64,000 nt of DNA from Aphanothece hegewaldii CCALA 016 (GCF_003007785.1 NZ_PXOH01000004.1:186001-250000), one strand, 5' to 3'; shown: positions 9,520 to 18,391, counted from the stretch's first letter. Program-made: numbers and translations. The notes: generated by a model from the sequence alone, not told the origin.

Positions 9520-10110
9520 CTAATTAATTTCTCTTTGATACTGAGGGCGACAGGGAGAACCCCAAGCGACTTGTTGAGAAGGAATATCACTAAAAACGCT
9601 ACTTCTTGCCCCAATAACCGCATTAGCTCCAATTTTGACTCCAGGAGCGATAAAACAATCTGTAGCGATCCAAGCCCCATTTTCAACAGAAATCGGAGCC
9701 GTTTTTAAGCTAAATGCAATATCATTAAGATCATGACTTCCCGTACACAGATAAGATTTTTGGGAAATCACACAATGAGAACCGATCGCAATCTGATCTA
9801 AACTATAAATTACGACATCATCTCCAATCCAACTATAGTCGCCGATGCTCACTTTCCAAGGATAAGTAAAACGAGCCGTTGGACGTATTTTGACTCCTTG
9901 GCCAATTTTTGCCCCAAATATTCGCAAAATCTGACAGCGAAACCCATCCATATTATGAATGCTGAGGGGAAAAGCGATCGCTTGGACAAACCACCAAATT
10001 AAAATATACCAACCCGAACGACCCCGCTCAAACCCAGATTGATTATATAAGCGCAAGTCTACTAAAGGAAGATCCTTAAGTTCAGAATCAGATTGAAGGT
10101 TAGATGCCAT
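9520..10110 (-). CDS. WcaF/HpsU-type polysaccharide acetyltransferase
   Basis: A left-handed beta-helix O-acetyltransferase of 196 residues. After an N-terminal amphipathic region (WYILIWWFVQAIAFPLS) come hexapeptide repeats from about residue 60 on (IGQGVKIRPTARF, VSIGDYSWIGDDVVI, IAIGSHCVISQKSYLCTGSH, VKIGANAVIGARS), with the catalytic His likely in CTGSHD. It belongs to the WcaF group that acetylates exopolysaccharide building blocks; the cyanobacterial branch is named HpsU in hormogonium polysaccharide clusters. It follows the glycosyltransferase gene with a 2-base gap, so the two form one unit. Confidence 0.85.
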   Translation of the reverse strand: MASNLQSDSELKDLPLVDLRLYNQSGFERGRSGWYILIWWFVQAIAFPLSIHNMDGFRCQILRIFGAKIGQGVKIRPTARFTYPWKVSIGDYSWIGDDVVIYSLDQIAIGSHCVISQKSYLCTGSHDLNDIAFSLKTAPISVENGAWIATDCFIAPGVKIGANAVIGARSSVFSDIPSQQVAWGSPCRPQYQREIN

Positions 10111-10112
10111 GC

Positions 10113-11063
10113 TTAAGATAGTTTTGCTGGTTCTTTAGCGACAGACTCAGATAAGGATTTTTCGGACGGTACAGGTTGATTCAAACGTCCGCCAAACTGA
10201 CGCAGTTCATACAATTTTACGCCAATTTGATACTCATACTGACTCAACAGACGACCATAAGTATAGCCAGGTTTTCCGTCTAAGAACCCCAGACGAATAA
10301 AATAAAACAGAATAAACCGGAGAAAGGGTTTAAAAGGTAATCTCACCCAAATTTTCTTTAAAAAGCGTTTACGTTGTACCGAGTCGCCAAATAAATTCGC
10401 GCCAATCGTACCATTATCACTATTATCTGTGAGTAAATTGTAATAAACTCTGGCTTCCCAGTTAGAATAGCGATTATGTCTTGCTAACCAATGATAAATA
10501 TCTCTAAAATCAATGTGTAGCATATCGTTTTTAAGATAGCCAACTTGACCATTGAGGATCACGTGTTCATGAACCTCATTATCACCTGTATTGGGAATAT
10601 CTTCGGTTTTCAAATTTTCGTAGCGCCCCAATCGGTGCTTAAATAGACGTAAATTCCAGTCTGGATATTTCCCCCCGTGACGAATCCATTTACCTAGGAA
10701 AAAAACGCGACGATTGAGATAATAACCCGCAAAACTGGGATCTTTAATCCGAAAAGCGATTTCATCCCATAATTCTGGGGTAATGCGTTCATCACAGTCT
10801 ACGATTAATACCCAGTCATTACGAAACGGCAGATTATCGAGTGACCAGTTTTTTTTCTTTGGCCAACCTCCTTTAAAATAAAATTGGACGACTTTCGCGC
10901 CATAACTTTCGCAAATTTCCACAGAGCGATCGCTGCTTTGAGAATCGATCACAAAAACTTCATCTGCAAGAGCGACACTTTCTAGACAAGCAGGAAGGTT
11001 GTATTCTTCATCTTTAGCTGGAATTAGAACCGAGACAGGAATTTTTTCTAATTGGCTATACAT
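10113..11063 (-). CDS. Family 2 glycosyltransferase
   Basis: The GT-A nucleotide-sugar-binding start (VSVLIPAKDEEYNLPACLES), the SQSSDRS segment and the DXD-like WVLIVDCDERI mark a GT2 enzyme. Similar proteins (WaaE/KdtX-like and exopolysaccharide types) add a sugar to lipid-linked glycans at the inner membrane. The C-terminal third is basic with one hydrophobic patch (FLRFILFYFIRLGFL) that may touch the membrane. The frame is open up to an ATG at 11129, but the domain begins just after the Met at 11063, which is preferred here. It is followed at once by the acetyltransferase gene, suggesting both act on the same polysaccharide. Confidence 0.85.
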   Translation of the reverse strand: MYSQLEKIPVSVLIPAKDEEYNLPACLESVALADEVFVIDSQSSDRSVEICESYGAKVVQFYFKGGWPKKKNWSLDNLPFRNDWVLIVDCDERITPELWDEIAFRIKDPSFAGYYLNRRVFFLGKWIRHGGKYPDWNLRLFKHRLGRYENLKTEDIPNTGDNEVHEHVILNGQVGYLKNDMLHIDFRDIYHWLARHNRYSNWEARVYYNLLTDNSDNGTIGANLFGDSVQRKRFLKKIWVRLPFKPFLRFILFYFIRLGFLDGKPGYTYGRLLSQYEYQIGVKLYELRQFGGRLNQPVPSEKSLSESVAKEPAKLS

Positions 11064-11217
11064 GGGTAAACAGGAGTTAGAGGTTGCCGATCGCCTTTCT
11101 CTTATAACTTTATGATGTGAGGTACACATCTCAACAGATTTAAGAATTTTTTTGATCTTACTATACTTTTAAGATTAGTAAAGCCTATACTCTATACTTT
11201 TACATTTCATTTTTATT

Positions 11218-11769
11218 ATGATTTCCAACCGTCAAATTATTCTTGTCACAGGACCTGCTCGCTCAGGCAAAAGTGAATGGGCCGAACAGTTGGCAACCCA
11301 ACTCAACAAACCAGTCATTTATGTAGCTACGGCTCGACATGACCCGAATGATTTAGAATGGAGGGAGAGAATCAGCAAACATCGACAAAGACGGGCTAAT
11401 CATTGGAAAACTTTAGAAATTCCTCTTGATTTAGCCTCAATTTTTGCCGAGTTTACACCCCCAAATTGCTTGTTAATTGATTCTTTAGGAACTTGGGTGG
11501 CTAATTTATTAGAACAAGATGAAACCGCCTGGGAAACAATAAATGCTAACTTACTGGTCAATTTACAACAAACTCAATTAGATATCATTTTAGTAGCCGA
11601 AGAAACGGGATGGGGTGTCGTTCCTTCTTATAAAAGTGGTCGTTTATTTCGGGATCGATTAGGGTCTCTAACGCGTCAAATTGGCTTAATTGCTAATCAG
11701 GTTTATTTAGTTACAGGCGGCTATGTTTTAAACTTAACTGAATTAGGTAAACCTCTTTATTTGTCTTAA
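11218..11769 (+). CDS. cobU: Adenosylcobinamide kinase / GTP:adenosylcobinamide-phosphate guanylyltransferase
   Basis: CobU phosphorylates adenosylcobinamide and transfers GMP to it, activating it for attachment of the lower ligand (adenine in cyanobacterial pseudocobalamin). The 183-residue protein shows the P-loop GPARSGKSEWAE, the ATARHDPNDLEWRERI segment, HRQRRANHWKTLE with the candidate GMP-accepting His, and LLIDSLGTWVANL. Length and order match the family. No other cobalamin gene is adjacent, and no cobalamin riboswitch was recognised upstream. Its end overlaps by four bases the end of the convergent SpoIID-like gene. Confidence 0.93.
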   Translation: MISNRQIILVTGPARSGKSEWAEQLATQLNKPVIYVATARHDPNDLEWRERISKHRQRRANHWKTLEIPLDLASIFAEFTPPNCLLIDSLGTWVANLLEQDETAWETINANLLVNLQQTQLDIILVAEETGWGVVPSYKSGRLFRDRLGSLTRQIGLIANQVYLVTGGYVLNLTELGKPLYLS

Positions 11770-12890
11770 TTTGCCTGAATTTTAGTTAATTTTACATTTT
11801 GATAATAATGAGACAAAATATCATTGTAAGAGACACCCTGCAAGGACAAATAATAAGCACCCCATTGACTTAAACCTATCCCATGTCCGTAGCCTCTACC
11901 TTTAATTTCAACTAAATTATCTTGAACTGATACCGTAAAAAGCGTGCTTTTGAGATCTAAAACTTTACGAAGATGACTATCATCGATGATTTTAGAACCT
12001 TTTTCGCCAATAACTTTTAAAGTAATAATTCGTCCATTTCGAGTAATTCTCTCAGGAATAAACGACTTAACGGTACCAACACCTAAAAGATTACCAATTT
12101 GATTCGTATTAAAACTCTTTTCCCATTGAAAAACGGGTGCGGTTTGATCATAGTCAACAACCCCTCTTAAATAGGGTAATGCTGAACTCCAAACCTCCTC
12201 AACATTTTCTGTATGCCCACCCGAAGAAGAATGGAAAACGGCTAAAATTGCCTTACCGTTGTAGGTTAAGATTTGTCCAGATGTTTGATTAACCGCTTCA
12301 TGGGTACTTGAATATTCAGTCTGTAAACCTTTATAGACTTGGGTTTGTACAGTAGTATCGAGATCATAAAATCGATTACTTCCCGTAGAACTTTTGTTTA
12401 AAGCGTAAGTACGAGCGGCTACTGCTTGGGCTTTCAGGGCTTCGATGGGCCAGGTTGCGATCGCTTCTGAACCAACAACACTATATAAATAAGATTCTAG
12501 ATCCACTAGATTAACTGCCGTTACACCCTTTCCTTGCAACAGTAAACGAGTTCGCCCACGATACCAACGATCTTTAATCCAAACATAACCCTCGTTGCTA
12601 GGTTCAATAACAATTTGTTGTGATTTCCATTTTTCAATCGCTACGTTGTTTTTTTCAGGTTCAGCGACAAAAGAACTCATCGCGGATAATGTTCCTAGGG
12701 TTCGCCCAGCGCCATCTTTAATCAGTGCATCTGTTGAACTGCCGACATTAACCTGACTAGCTGCTTTAATTACAGCGACTCTTAGTTCGACTGCCGCGCT
12801 TACGGGTGCAATGAAAAGCAACCATAAAAGCATCGTCAGCCATCCATACTTTTTAGAAAAAAAGTAAAATGTTTTTTGCTTTAACTTCAT
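11766..12890 (-). CDS. SpoIID/LytB domain protein (secreted)
   Basis: A 374-residue protein with a signal peptide (FFSKKYGWLTMLLWLLFIAP, cleaved after about residue 32) and a SpoIID domain: LVDLESYLYSVVGSEAIATW, EALKAQAVAARTYAL, a pair of short segments ending in SSSGGHTENVEEVW, and RGYGHGIGLSQWGA near the C-terminus. SpoIID proteins are lytic transglycosylases that act on peptidoglycan strands; the Glu in the GSEAIATWP region is the expected catalytic acid. The cyanobacterial role is not established, but periplasmic cell-wall remodelling is likely. It is a lone gene convergent with cobU. Confidence 0.88.
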   Translation of the reverse strand: MKLKQKTFYFFSKKYGWLTMLLWLLFIAPVSAAVELRVAVIKAASQVNVGSSTDALIKDGAGRTLGTLSAMSSFVAEPEKNNVAIEKWKSQQIVIEPSNEGYVWIKDRWYRGRTRLLLQGKGVTAVNLVDLESYLYSVVGSEAIATWPIEALKAQAVAARTYALNKSSTGSNRFYDLDTTVQTQVYKGLQTEYSSTHEAVNQTSGQILTYNGKAILAVFHSSSGGHTENVEEVWSSALPYLRGVVDYDQTAPVFQWEKSFNTNQIGNLLGVGTVKSFIPERITRNGRIITLKVIGEKGSKIIDDSHLRKVLDLKSTLFTVSVQDNLVEIKGRGYGHGIGLSQWGAYYLSLQGVSYNDILSHYYQNVKLTKIQAN

Positions 12891-13173
12891 GAGACTATCT
12901 CCTCACCACTCCCTAACAATTTTAGGGTTAAAGAATGGTTTTTGCTAGAAGGGTCTCTTTTAGTGTTCCCCAATCTTTGCATCTAACTCTCGTCAATTCC
13001 TCGCTAGACTGAAAATCGAATTATCCAAAGGCTTAAGCTTCAAAGAACAATTTTAAGATAAAATCAAAACGTAAAGTTTCATTGCATTAGCTTAAGGGTT
13101 TACTAACTACAAGCTGAATAGCAACGAGCAGTGCAAATTATCGCTTTTTTTGAGCAATTAGAGAGGATAGAAC

Positions 13174-13776
13174 ATGGCTTATCAACTTCCTGCACTACCT
13201 TACGAATATACAGCCCTAGAGCCTTATATTTCCAAAAGTACGCTAGAGTTTCATCACGATAAACATCATGCGGCTTATGTGAATAATTACAATAATGCAG
13301 TTGCTGGAACAGATCTAGACTCTCATTCAATTGAAGATGTCATCAAGACGATCGCTGGCGATGCTTCTAAGTCCGGTTTGTTTAATAATGCGGCTCAAGC
13401 TTGGAATCATACCTTTTATTGGAATTGCATGAAATCGGGTGGCGGTGGTCAACCAACGGGTGAATTGGCTGATAAAATTAAGGCTGATTTCGGTAGCTAC
13501 GAAAACTTTGTCGAAGAGTTCAAAAAAGCGGGTGCAACCCAATTTGGTAGCGGTTGGGCTTGGTTAGTTCTCGACAATGGAACGCTTAAAGTAACTAAAA
13601 CACTAAACGCAGAAAATCCTTTAACGGCGGGACAAGTTCCTTTACTCACAATGGATGTATGGGAACACGCCTATTATCTTGATTATCAAAACCGTCGTCC
13701 TGATTATATCGGCGATTTTGTCAATTCTTTAATTAACTGGGATTTTGTCGCAGAAAATTACGCTGCTGCTGTCTAG
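13174..13776 (+). CDS. sodB: Iron superoxide dismutase
   Basis: This 200-residue enzyme converts superoxide to oxygen and hydrogen peroxide in the cytosol. The metal ligands His27, His79, Asp161 and His165 are in place (FHHDKHHAAY, AAQAWNHTFYW, DVWEHAYYLDY). The Gln in AAQAWNH and the GSGWAW segment fit the iron rather than the manganese form. The start is supported by AGAGAGGA ten bases upstream. It is a single gene; a short palindromic repeat at its end separates it from the convergent metal-sensing repressor. Confidence 0.95.
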   Translation: MAYQLPALPYEYTALEPYISKSTLEFHHDKHHAAYVNNYNNAVAGTDLDSHSIEDVIKTIAGDASKSGLFNNAAQAWNHTFYWNCMKSGGGGQPTGELADKIKADFGSYENFVEEFKKAGATQFGSGWAWLVLDNGTLKVTKTLNAENPLTAGQVPLLTMDVWEHAYYLDYQNRRPDYIGDFVNSLINWDFVAENYAAAV

Positions 13777-13788
13777 TCTTTATTAATG

Positions 13789-13817
13789 GTAGGGACGTTA
13801 TTTGTTTGCGTCTCTAC
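13789..13817. repeat. Short dispersed palindrome, GTAGRGACG type
   Basis: GTAGGGACG (13789-13797) pairs with CGTCTCTAC (13809-13817). Similar palindromes occur at 34120-34145 and 47227-47246, each at the end of a gene, so they may serve as terminators or be spread by a small mobile repeat. Confidence 0.6.
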
Positions 13818-14227
13818 TCATCCGTTTCTTCCAGATGTTCAGCAACCGATTGATAGAGTTCTAAAACGTGATGATCTTGCAGTCGATAAAAGACTTTACG
13901 TCCTCTTTTTTGATAACTGACTAAACGCATCGCTTTAAGCGTCCGTAATTGATGAGAAACAGCAGACTCACTCATCGCCAGAATTTCCGCTAAATCGCAA
14001 ACACAGAGTTCATGATGGGCTAATACAGATAGAATTCTTAAACGGTTAGCATCTCCCAATTGACTAAAAAACTCAGCCATATACTGGGCTTTTTGAGACG
14101 ATAAAATTTGACTTTTGATGGGTTCTAAGTTTTCAGGTTCTACAAGACAATGAGACTGACACTTTACAGTATTAATGGCTTCTGTAACGGAAAAGTTAGA
14201 TGTTTTTTCTACTAAACTAGACTTCAT
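13814..14227 (-). CDS. ArsR/SmtB-family zinc-sensing repressor
   Basis: A 137-residue winged-helix repressor. The helix-turn-helix region is CDLAEILAMSESAVSHQLR. The C-terminal alpha5 site has Asp118, His120, His131 and Glu134, with the same spacing as the zinc site of SmtB and ZiaR. ELCVCDLA supplies Cys75 and Cys77 like the alpha3 site of ZiaR-type sensors, and an N-terminal pair Cys23/Cys27 could complete it. Such proteins leave DNA when zinc binds, freeing a metallothionein or efflux ATPase gene. No such target is adjacent. An ATGAA-tg-TTCAT palindrome covers the start codon (14226-14237), suggesting self-repression. Confidence 0.88.
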   Translation of the reverse strand: MKSSLVEKTSNFSVTEAINTVKCQSHCLVEPENLEPIKSQILSSQKAQYMAEFFSQLGDANRLRILSVLAHHELCVCDLAEILAMSESAVSHQLRTLKAMRLVSYQKRGRKVFYRLQDHHVLELYQSVAEHLEETDE

Positions 14228-14281
14228 GAATGTTCATTTTTTTATCGTTATTTTTTTATTATAAACAAGAATTTTTGTTTA
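14226..14281 (-). promoter_or_regulatory. Candidate operators of the SmtB-type repressor
   Basis: Two inverted repeats lie at the 5' end of the repressor gene: ATGAA-tg-TTCAT (14226-14237, over the start codon) and TAAACAA-gaattt-TTGTTTA (14262-14281). The first matches the TGAA...TTCA core I recall for SmtB/ZiaR sites; the second is of unknown use. Confidence 0.4.
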
Positions 14282-14564
14282 ATTACTCAAAATTAAAGGG
14301 AATTTTTGCACTTGTTACCAGTTGAGACTAAATTCTTTATTCAAAAAACAGCCGTAAAGTTAGAACAGCAAAACTAACTAAACAATTTTTCATCTAACTT
14401 TTGCCTGAAGTTTAATGATAATCCTGAATTTTATATCTGCTTACAGGTTGAGATTAAACTCCTTATTTTGAGAGATGTTTATCAATGATGTGTGTTTTAA
14501 ATTAAAAAAAGAAGTCTAAAGCAGTTTTTAAATTAAATCAGACGTTTAAAACTGAATCTTGATC

Positions 14565-14672
14565 ATGGCAGACACCAGTAAACGCGGTTTTGCCTCAATA
14601 AATAAAGAGAAACAACGGGAAATCGCTAACAAAGGTGATAAAACCTCTGACAATGATTCTCGTGATCAATAG
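14565..14672 (+). CDS. KGG-motif stress protein (35 aa)
   Basis: A 35-residue frame beginning MADTSKRGFASINKEKQREI. The segment RGFASINKEKQREIANKG matches one copy of the stress-induced KGG repeat (RGFASMDPEKQREIASKGG in general-stress proteins such as YciG), although the final Gly is Asp here. The rest is a charged, disordered tail. The role is unclear; relatives respond to stationary phase, acid or osmotic stress. It lies 42 bases before another small acidic gene and probably shares its transcript. Confidence 0.7.
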   Translation: MADTSKRGFASINKEKQREIANKGDKTSDNDSRDQ

Positions 14673-14714
14673 TAGAACCATTAAAAACAGGATAATATAA
14701 ATAGGAGAATTGAT

Positions 14715-15047
14715 ATGACAGAAGAAACTAAAAATCAATCAGAGCAAGAAATTACTTATGAATCTGGTTCAAGAGATGAAGAAGTAAGCCCGAAAGCTAG
14801 AAACTTAACAGCAAATCCAGGCGATCGCATTTCTGACGAACCTCAAACCATTGAAGAAAAAGCTACACAGATCGCTGTCGATGTTCCCGATATTACGGGT
14901 GATCACATTAAAGTACCGACTTATTTTATTGTCGATGAACCCGATGGAGAGAAAAAAGCTCTTCATCATGTCAAAGATGCGGAAGAAATTTCTGATGTTA
15001 TTCGTCAAGCACGAGTAGATGAAGATGGTAATCGAATTTGGCGATAA
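14715..15047 (+). CDS. Acidic small hypothetical protein (110 aa)
   Basis: The N-terminal 40 residues are Glu/Ser/Asn-rich and probably disordered; the C-terminal half (from HIKVPTYFIVDEP to the end) looks like a compact alpha-beta unit ending in GNRIW. An AGGAG ribosome-binding site lies 8 bases before the ATG and a strong terminator follows the stop. Its place behind the KGG-type gene suggests a stress-response pair, but this is inference. I do not recognise the family. Confidence 0.6.
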   Translation: MTEETKNQSEQEITYESGSRDEEVSPKARNLTANPGDRISDEPQTIEEKATQIAVDVPDITGDHIKVPTYFIVDEPDGEKKALHHVKDAEEISDVIRQARVDEDGNRIWR

Positions 15048-15073
15048 CTGATTAATTAATAAATAATCCCATG

Positions 15074-15102
15074 ACTACACTGTTTATTCAGTGTAGTTTT
15101 TT
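15074..15102 (+). terminator. Strong rho-independent terminator
   Basis: CTACACTG (15075-15082), a 6-base loop, CAGTGTAG (15089-15096) and TTTTTT. It ends the small stress pair and lies just before the stop of the convergent anti-sigma gene. Confidence 0.88.
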
Positions 15103-15111
15103 ATTATTAAT

Positions 15112-15828
15112 CTAACTCTTTTCGATCATCATTGCAGGTCCCACAGGCTGCGGCGGTGCGGGTAATGGTTCTAGGGTAACAGCTAAGGTTGATTTAGTTG
15201 AACCACAAACATCAACTGGTAAAACGAATTCTTGTAAGACTTTTCCTTCACTAGATGCCCTAAAATCAGCACAAGCAATCTTTTTATCGTCTATAATTGC
15301 CCAAAGTCGATAAATCTGTTTTTCTGAGGGCGTAGGGAGGTTTTGCAAAACAATTACGGCTTTTTTCCCTAATGGATCGATCGCCACACTTCCAGATGCT
15401 GTCTTTGCTTTGTCGGTTCCCACTAAGGTAAATACACGAGTATTTGCTGTTTGTAAGACGTTGATCACATTTTTCTGATTTTGCACCAGTTTAAGTTCTT
15501 GTCTAAGACGAATATTATCTAATCCTAAAAACAAAGCTACTAAAGCTGACACACCTGCTATAATTTTTGCCCAAGGGATTGATTTAGAAGGGATTTTAGG
15601 AGATATTTCTTTAAGGATGGTTTGGCCCAGTTGGGCGGTGGGTTCTACTTCGTCTAGCGCATAAGGGAGTAAATCAAATGCTTCTTGGAGACGTTTTACT
15701 TCTAAAACTAAAGTAGGATCATCTCTGAGGAGTTGTTCAACTATTTGGATTTCTTCACTAGAAAGATCATCGAGAACATATCCTGCTAATAGCTCTTCTA
15801 TATTGTTGGGTGGTGGGGATTGGTTCAT
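15112..15828 (-). CDS. Anti-sigma factor with RskA-type domain
   Basis: A 238-residue membrane protein. The N-terminal about 75 residues (ELLAGYVLDDLSSEEIQIVE and following) form the helical sigma-binding region without an obvious zinc motif. One membrane helix (IIAGVSALVALFLGLD, about 86-102) is followed by a coiled-coil segment. The C-terminal domain (VAIDPLGKKAVIVLQNLP, YRLWAIIDDKKIACADF, LAVTLEP) matches the RskA/anti-sigma-K domain outside the membrane. It would hold the sigma factor encoded just upstream and release it on an envelope signal. The gap to the sigma gene is only 7 bases, so the two are co-transcribed. Confidence 0.9.
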   Translation of the reverse strand: MNQSPPPNNIEELLAGYVLDDLSSEEIQIVEQLLRDDPTLVLEVKRLQEAFDLLPYALDEVEPTAQLGQTILKEISPKIPSKSIPWAKIIAGVSALVALFLGLDNIRLRQELKLVQNQKNVINVLQTANTRVFTLVGTDKAKTASGSVAIDPLGKKAVIVLQNLPTPSEKQIYRLWAIIDDKKIACADFRASSEGKVLQEFVLPVDVCGSTKSTLAVTLEPLPAPPQPVGPAMMIEKS

Positions 15829-15835
15829 CGTTTCA

Positions 15836-16417
15836 CTAGCTCATGAAATCTTCTAAATATTGTCGTAGCTTTAATAAACCAAGGCGCGATCGCGTTTTTA
15901 CGGTTCCTAGAGGAATATTGAGTTGTTGGGCGATTTCCGACTGACTCAATCCTTCGTAATACAGCATCTCTAGAATCTGACGTTGTTTTGTAGATAACTG
16001 TGCTAAAGCTTGTCGGATTTTTTGCGATCGCTCGGCCACTGATGCTTGTTCAAATGGCGTATTTGTTAATGTTTCAGTTGGAATTATTTTTGACCAACGC
16101 TCGAAAAATCTTACAGATGTATTATATGAACGAAGTTTATCGATCGCTCGTGAGCGCGTCATGATTGTAAGAAAATTACTCAGTGAACCACGAGTTGGAT
16201 CATAAATATCACTGCGCCAAAGTGCTAAAAAAATCTCTTGTGTTAAATCTTCTGCTTCTTGAGAATGTTTTAAAATTTTTAAAGCTAATCCATAAACAAG
16301 TTTACCATAACGATCATAAAGAATAGCTAAGGCTGATTGTTGACCGGCTTTTAGAGCTTGATAAATTTCTGAATCCATCAAAGCTGTCATTTTAGAACTA
16401 GAGCCGTTAGGCGACAT
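15836..16417 (-). CDS. ECF-type sigma-70 factor
   Basis: This 193-residue sigma factor has only regions 2 and 4. Region 2 includes LAILYDRYGKLVYGLALKIL and AEDLTQEIFLALWR; region 4 includes LAQLSTKQRQILEMLYYEGL and SQSEIAQQLNIPLGTVKTRS, the DNA-binding helix-turn-helix. It directs polymerase to a small regulon, often for envelope, redox or light stress, and is controlled by the anti-sigma factor encoded next to it. The regulon cannot be told from this window. Self-regulation from the upstream region is likely but no promoter was identified. Confidence 0.92.
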   Translation of the reverse strand: MSPNGSSSKMTALMDSEIYQALKAGQQSALAILYDRYGKLVYGLALKILKHSQEAEDLTQEIFLALWRSDIYDPTRGSLSNFLTIMTRSRAIDKLRSYNTSVRFFERWSKIIPTETLTNTPFEQASVAERSQKIRQALAQLSTKQRQILEMLYYEGLSQSEIAQQLNIPLGTVKTRSRLGLLKLRQYLEDFMS

Positions 16418-16606
16418 AACTTTTATACAGTAATAATAAATTGCATCAACACGACACCTCTAGCTTTAAAATTAGTTGCGATCGCTTCATGTTTCATTCA
16501 TCTAACTCCGCGCCCTTGTATCTTACGAGAGAGTTTAACATTTTGTTCCGTCTGTTTTTTCCCCATAAAGAGGTAACTAATTCGCCAAAAAATCCCTTGA
16601 TTTTTC

Positions 16607-16636
16607 TTGCATCTTATTTCTATCTTGTGCTATTAT
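16607..16636 (+). promoter_or_regulatory. Promoter of tRNA-Leu(GAG)
   Basis: TTGCAT (16607-16612) and TATTAT (16631-16636) with 18 bases between them; the predicted start is about 12 bases before the mature tRNA. Confidence 0.5.
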
Positions 16637-16656
16637 TGGAAAGTTGAAAAAATCCT

Positions 16657-16738
16657 GCGGATGTGGCGGAATTGGTATACGCGCACGCTTGAGGTGCGTG
16701 TGACTCACGTCTTGGGAGTTCGAGTCTCCCCATCCGCA
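16657..16738 (+). tRNA. tRNA-Leu (anticodon GAG)
   Basis: The acceptor strands GCGGATG (16657-16663) and CATCCGC (16731-16737) pair fully. The anticodon arm is CACGC-ttgaggt-GCGTG, giving anticodon GAG. The long variable arm and the T-arm GGGAG-ttcgagt-CTCCC are typical of class II tRNA-Leu. CCA is not encoded. Confidence 0.95.
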
Positions 16739-16813
16739 TTACAAGTTCTTTGAAATCAATATTATTCAGAATTCCCTCAAATCCATATACATTAAATTGT
16801 AATTTTGTCAAGT

Positions 16814-18256
16814 CTATAGACATACTTTTAAAACGGCAAGATTTGGATCGCTACATCCTGTAATGCTTGCACCCATTTTAGAAACTTGTAATAAATAGTC
16901 GATCGCATCTGATGTTATGATTTCACCAGGCATTAAAACGGGAATACCAGGCGGATAAGGACATATTAACTCTGCACTGATTAAACCAACACTTTTCTCA
17001 ATAGCGACAAAATCAGTTGGAGAAAAAAACGCTTTACGGGGAGATATAGCAAAGTCAGAAGCGGGAGGAAACACCACAGAGGGAAGCACAAAAGCTTTAG
17101 GTGAAAGAGACTGAAACCCTGTGACAAGTTTTTCGATATCCGATACAGTATTACCAATTGAGATAATAAAAGTCAGATGGCGCATCATGGGTAACTCTGC
17201 TGTTACTCCTCGTTGACGTAGCTCATCATCAACTTCATAGCCAGTCATTCCCAGTTGATCGACAAAAACGGTCAAACGAGTAGAATCTAAATAATGAAAA
17301 CTAGGCATCTGATGAGCAAAGTCTAACACAGAAAGTAAGGGGATCTGACTTAATTGCTCTCTGGCAATTTCGGCTAATTCTAAAGTTTGGTTTAATAAGT
17401 TATACCCCGATAATGCCATTTGTTGTCTAGCCGCATCCAAAGAGGCTAATAATAGATAACTAGGGCTAGAACTTTGGAGAAGTTGTAAAGCTTGACTGAT
17501 TTTAGAAGTATCAATGCGATCGCTATTTAGGTGTAACATAGAAGCTTGCGTCATTGCACCTAAAACCTTATGGGTTGATTGTATGGCGAGATCTGCACCC
17601 AAAGATAAAGCCGATGGAGGTAAATTAGGATGAAAGGTAAAATGTGCGCCGTGTGCCTCATCTACAATTAAAGGAATTTCATAATCATGGGTAATCTGTG
17701 CAATTTGTGTTAAATCACAGCAAATTCCGTGATAAGTTGGGTAAACTAACATCACTGCTTTTGTTTCTGGATGTTCTTTTAAAGCTTGTTTTACAGATTT
17801 TGGTGTAACGCTATAAAGTAAATCTTGCTGATCATTATATTCTGGAGCGATAAAAACTGGAATGGCACCAGAAAGAATTAAACCCGAAATGACCGACTGA
17901 TGACAATTTCGAGGAATAATAATTTTATCACCTTCTGTACAGGTTGCCAAAATAGAGGCAATAACTCCACAAGTTGAACCATTGACTAAAAACCATGTTT
18001 CTTTTGCTCCAAATGCTTCTGCTGCTAAAACTTGTGCCTCTTGAATGACTCCATTAGGTGCAAATAAATTATCGAGTTCTGGTAATTCGGGTAAATCAGC
18101 TTTGAAAACACGATATCCGACTAAATTAGCTAATAATTGTGATATTCCTTGTCCTTTTTTATGTCCTGGTGCATAAAAAGCCGCATCACTAAGATTAGCG
18201 AGTTTTTTGAGTTGAGCTAAAAGAGGAGTTTCTGAATTATTTAAAGGAAGATTCAT
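16814..18256 (-). CDS. Orn/Lys/Arg decarboxylase family PLP enzyme
   Basis: A fold-type I PLP enzyme of about 480 residues. Family signatures are FYAPGHKKGQGIS near the N-terminus, NGSTCGVIASILA, PTYHGICCDL, the cofactor-binding PLIVDEAHGAHF and the Schiff-base region QSTHKVLGAMTQAS with its Lys. Such enzymes make diamines (cadaverine, putrescine) or agmatine; the product cannot be told from sequence, and cyanobacterial copies are variously named arginine or lysine decarboxylase. The frame extends upstream to a TTG at 18295, but the ATG at 18256 (MNLPLNNSETPLL) is the natural start. It is a lone minus-strand gene. Confidence 0.88.
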   Translation of the reverse strand: MNLPLNNSETPLLAQLKKLANLSDAAFYAPGHKKGQGISQLLANLVGYRVFKADLPELPELDNLFAPNGVIQEAQVLAAEAFGAKETWFLVNGSTCGVIASILATCTEGDKIIIPRNCHQSVISGLILSGAIPVFIAPEYNDQQDLLYSVTPKSVKQALKEHPETKAVMLVYPTYHGICCDLTQIAQITHDYEIPLIVDEAHGAHFTFHPNLPPSALSLGADLAIQSTHKVLGAMTQASMLHLNSDRIDTSKISQALQLLQSSSPSYLLLASLDAARQQMALSGYNLLNQTLELAEIAREQLSQIPLLSVLDFAHQMPSFHYLDSTRLTVFVDQLGMTGYEVDDELRQRGVTAELPMMRHLTFIISIGNTVSDIEKLVTGFQSLSPKAFVLPSVVFPPASDFAISPRKAFFSPTDFVAIEKSVGLISAELICPYPPGIPVLMPGEIITSDAIDYLLQVSKMGASITGCSDPNLAVLKVCL

Positions 18257-18391
18257 TAAATTATATATTGCTAAATCATTTGAATTTGTGTACAATTTAT
18301 CAAAAATTAACTATTTTCCGGTTAATGTCAATTTTTTCGGAATTTAGGGGAATTATAAAAACAAAAATTTAACCAAAAGGAACATCTATCA

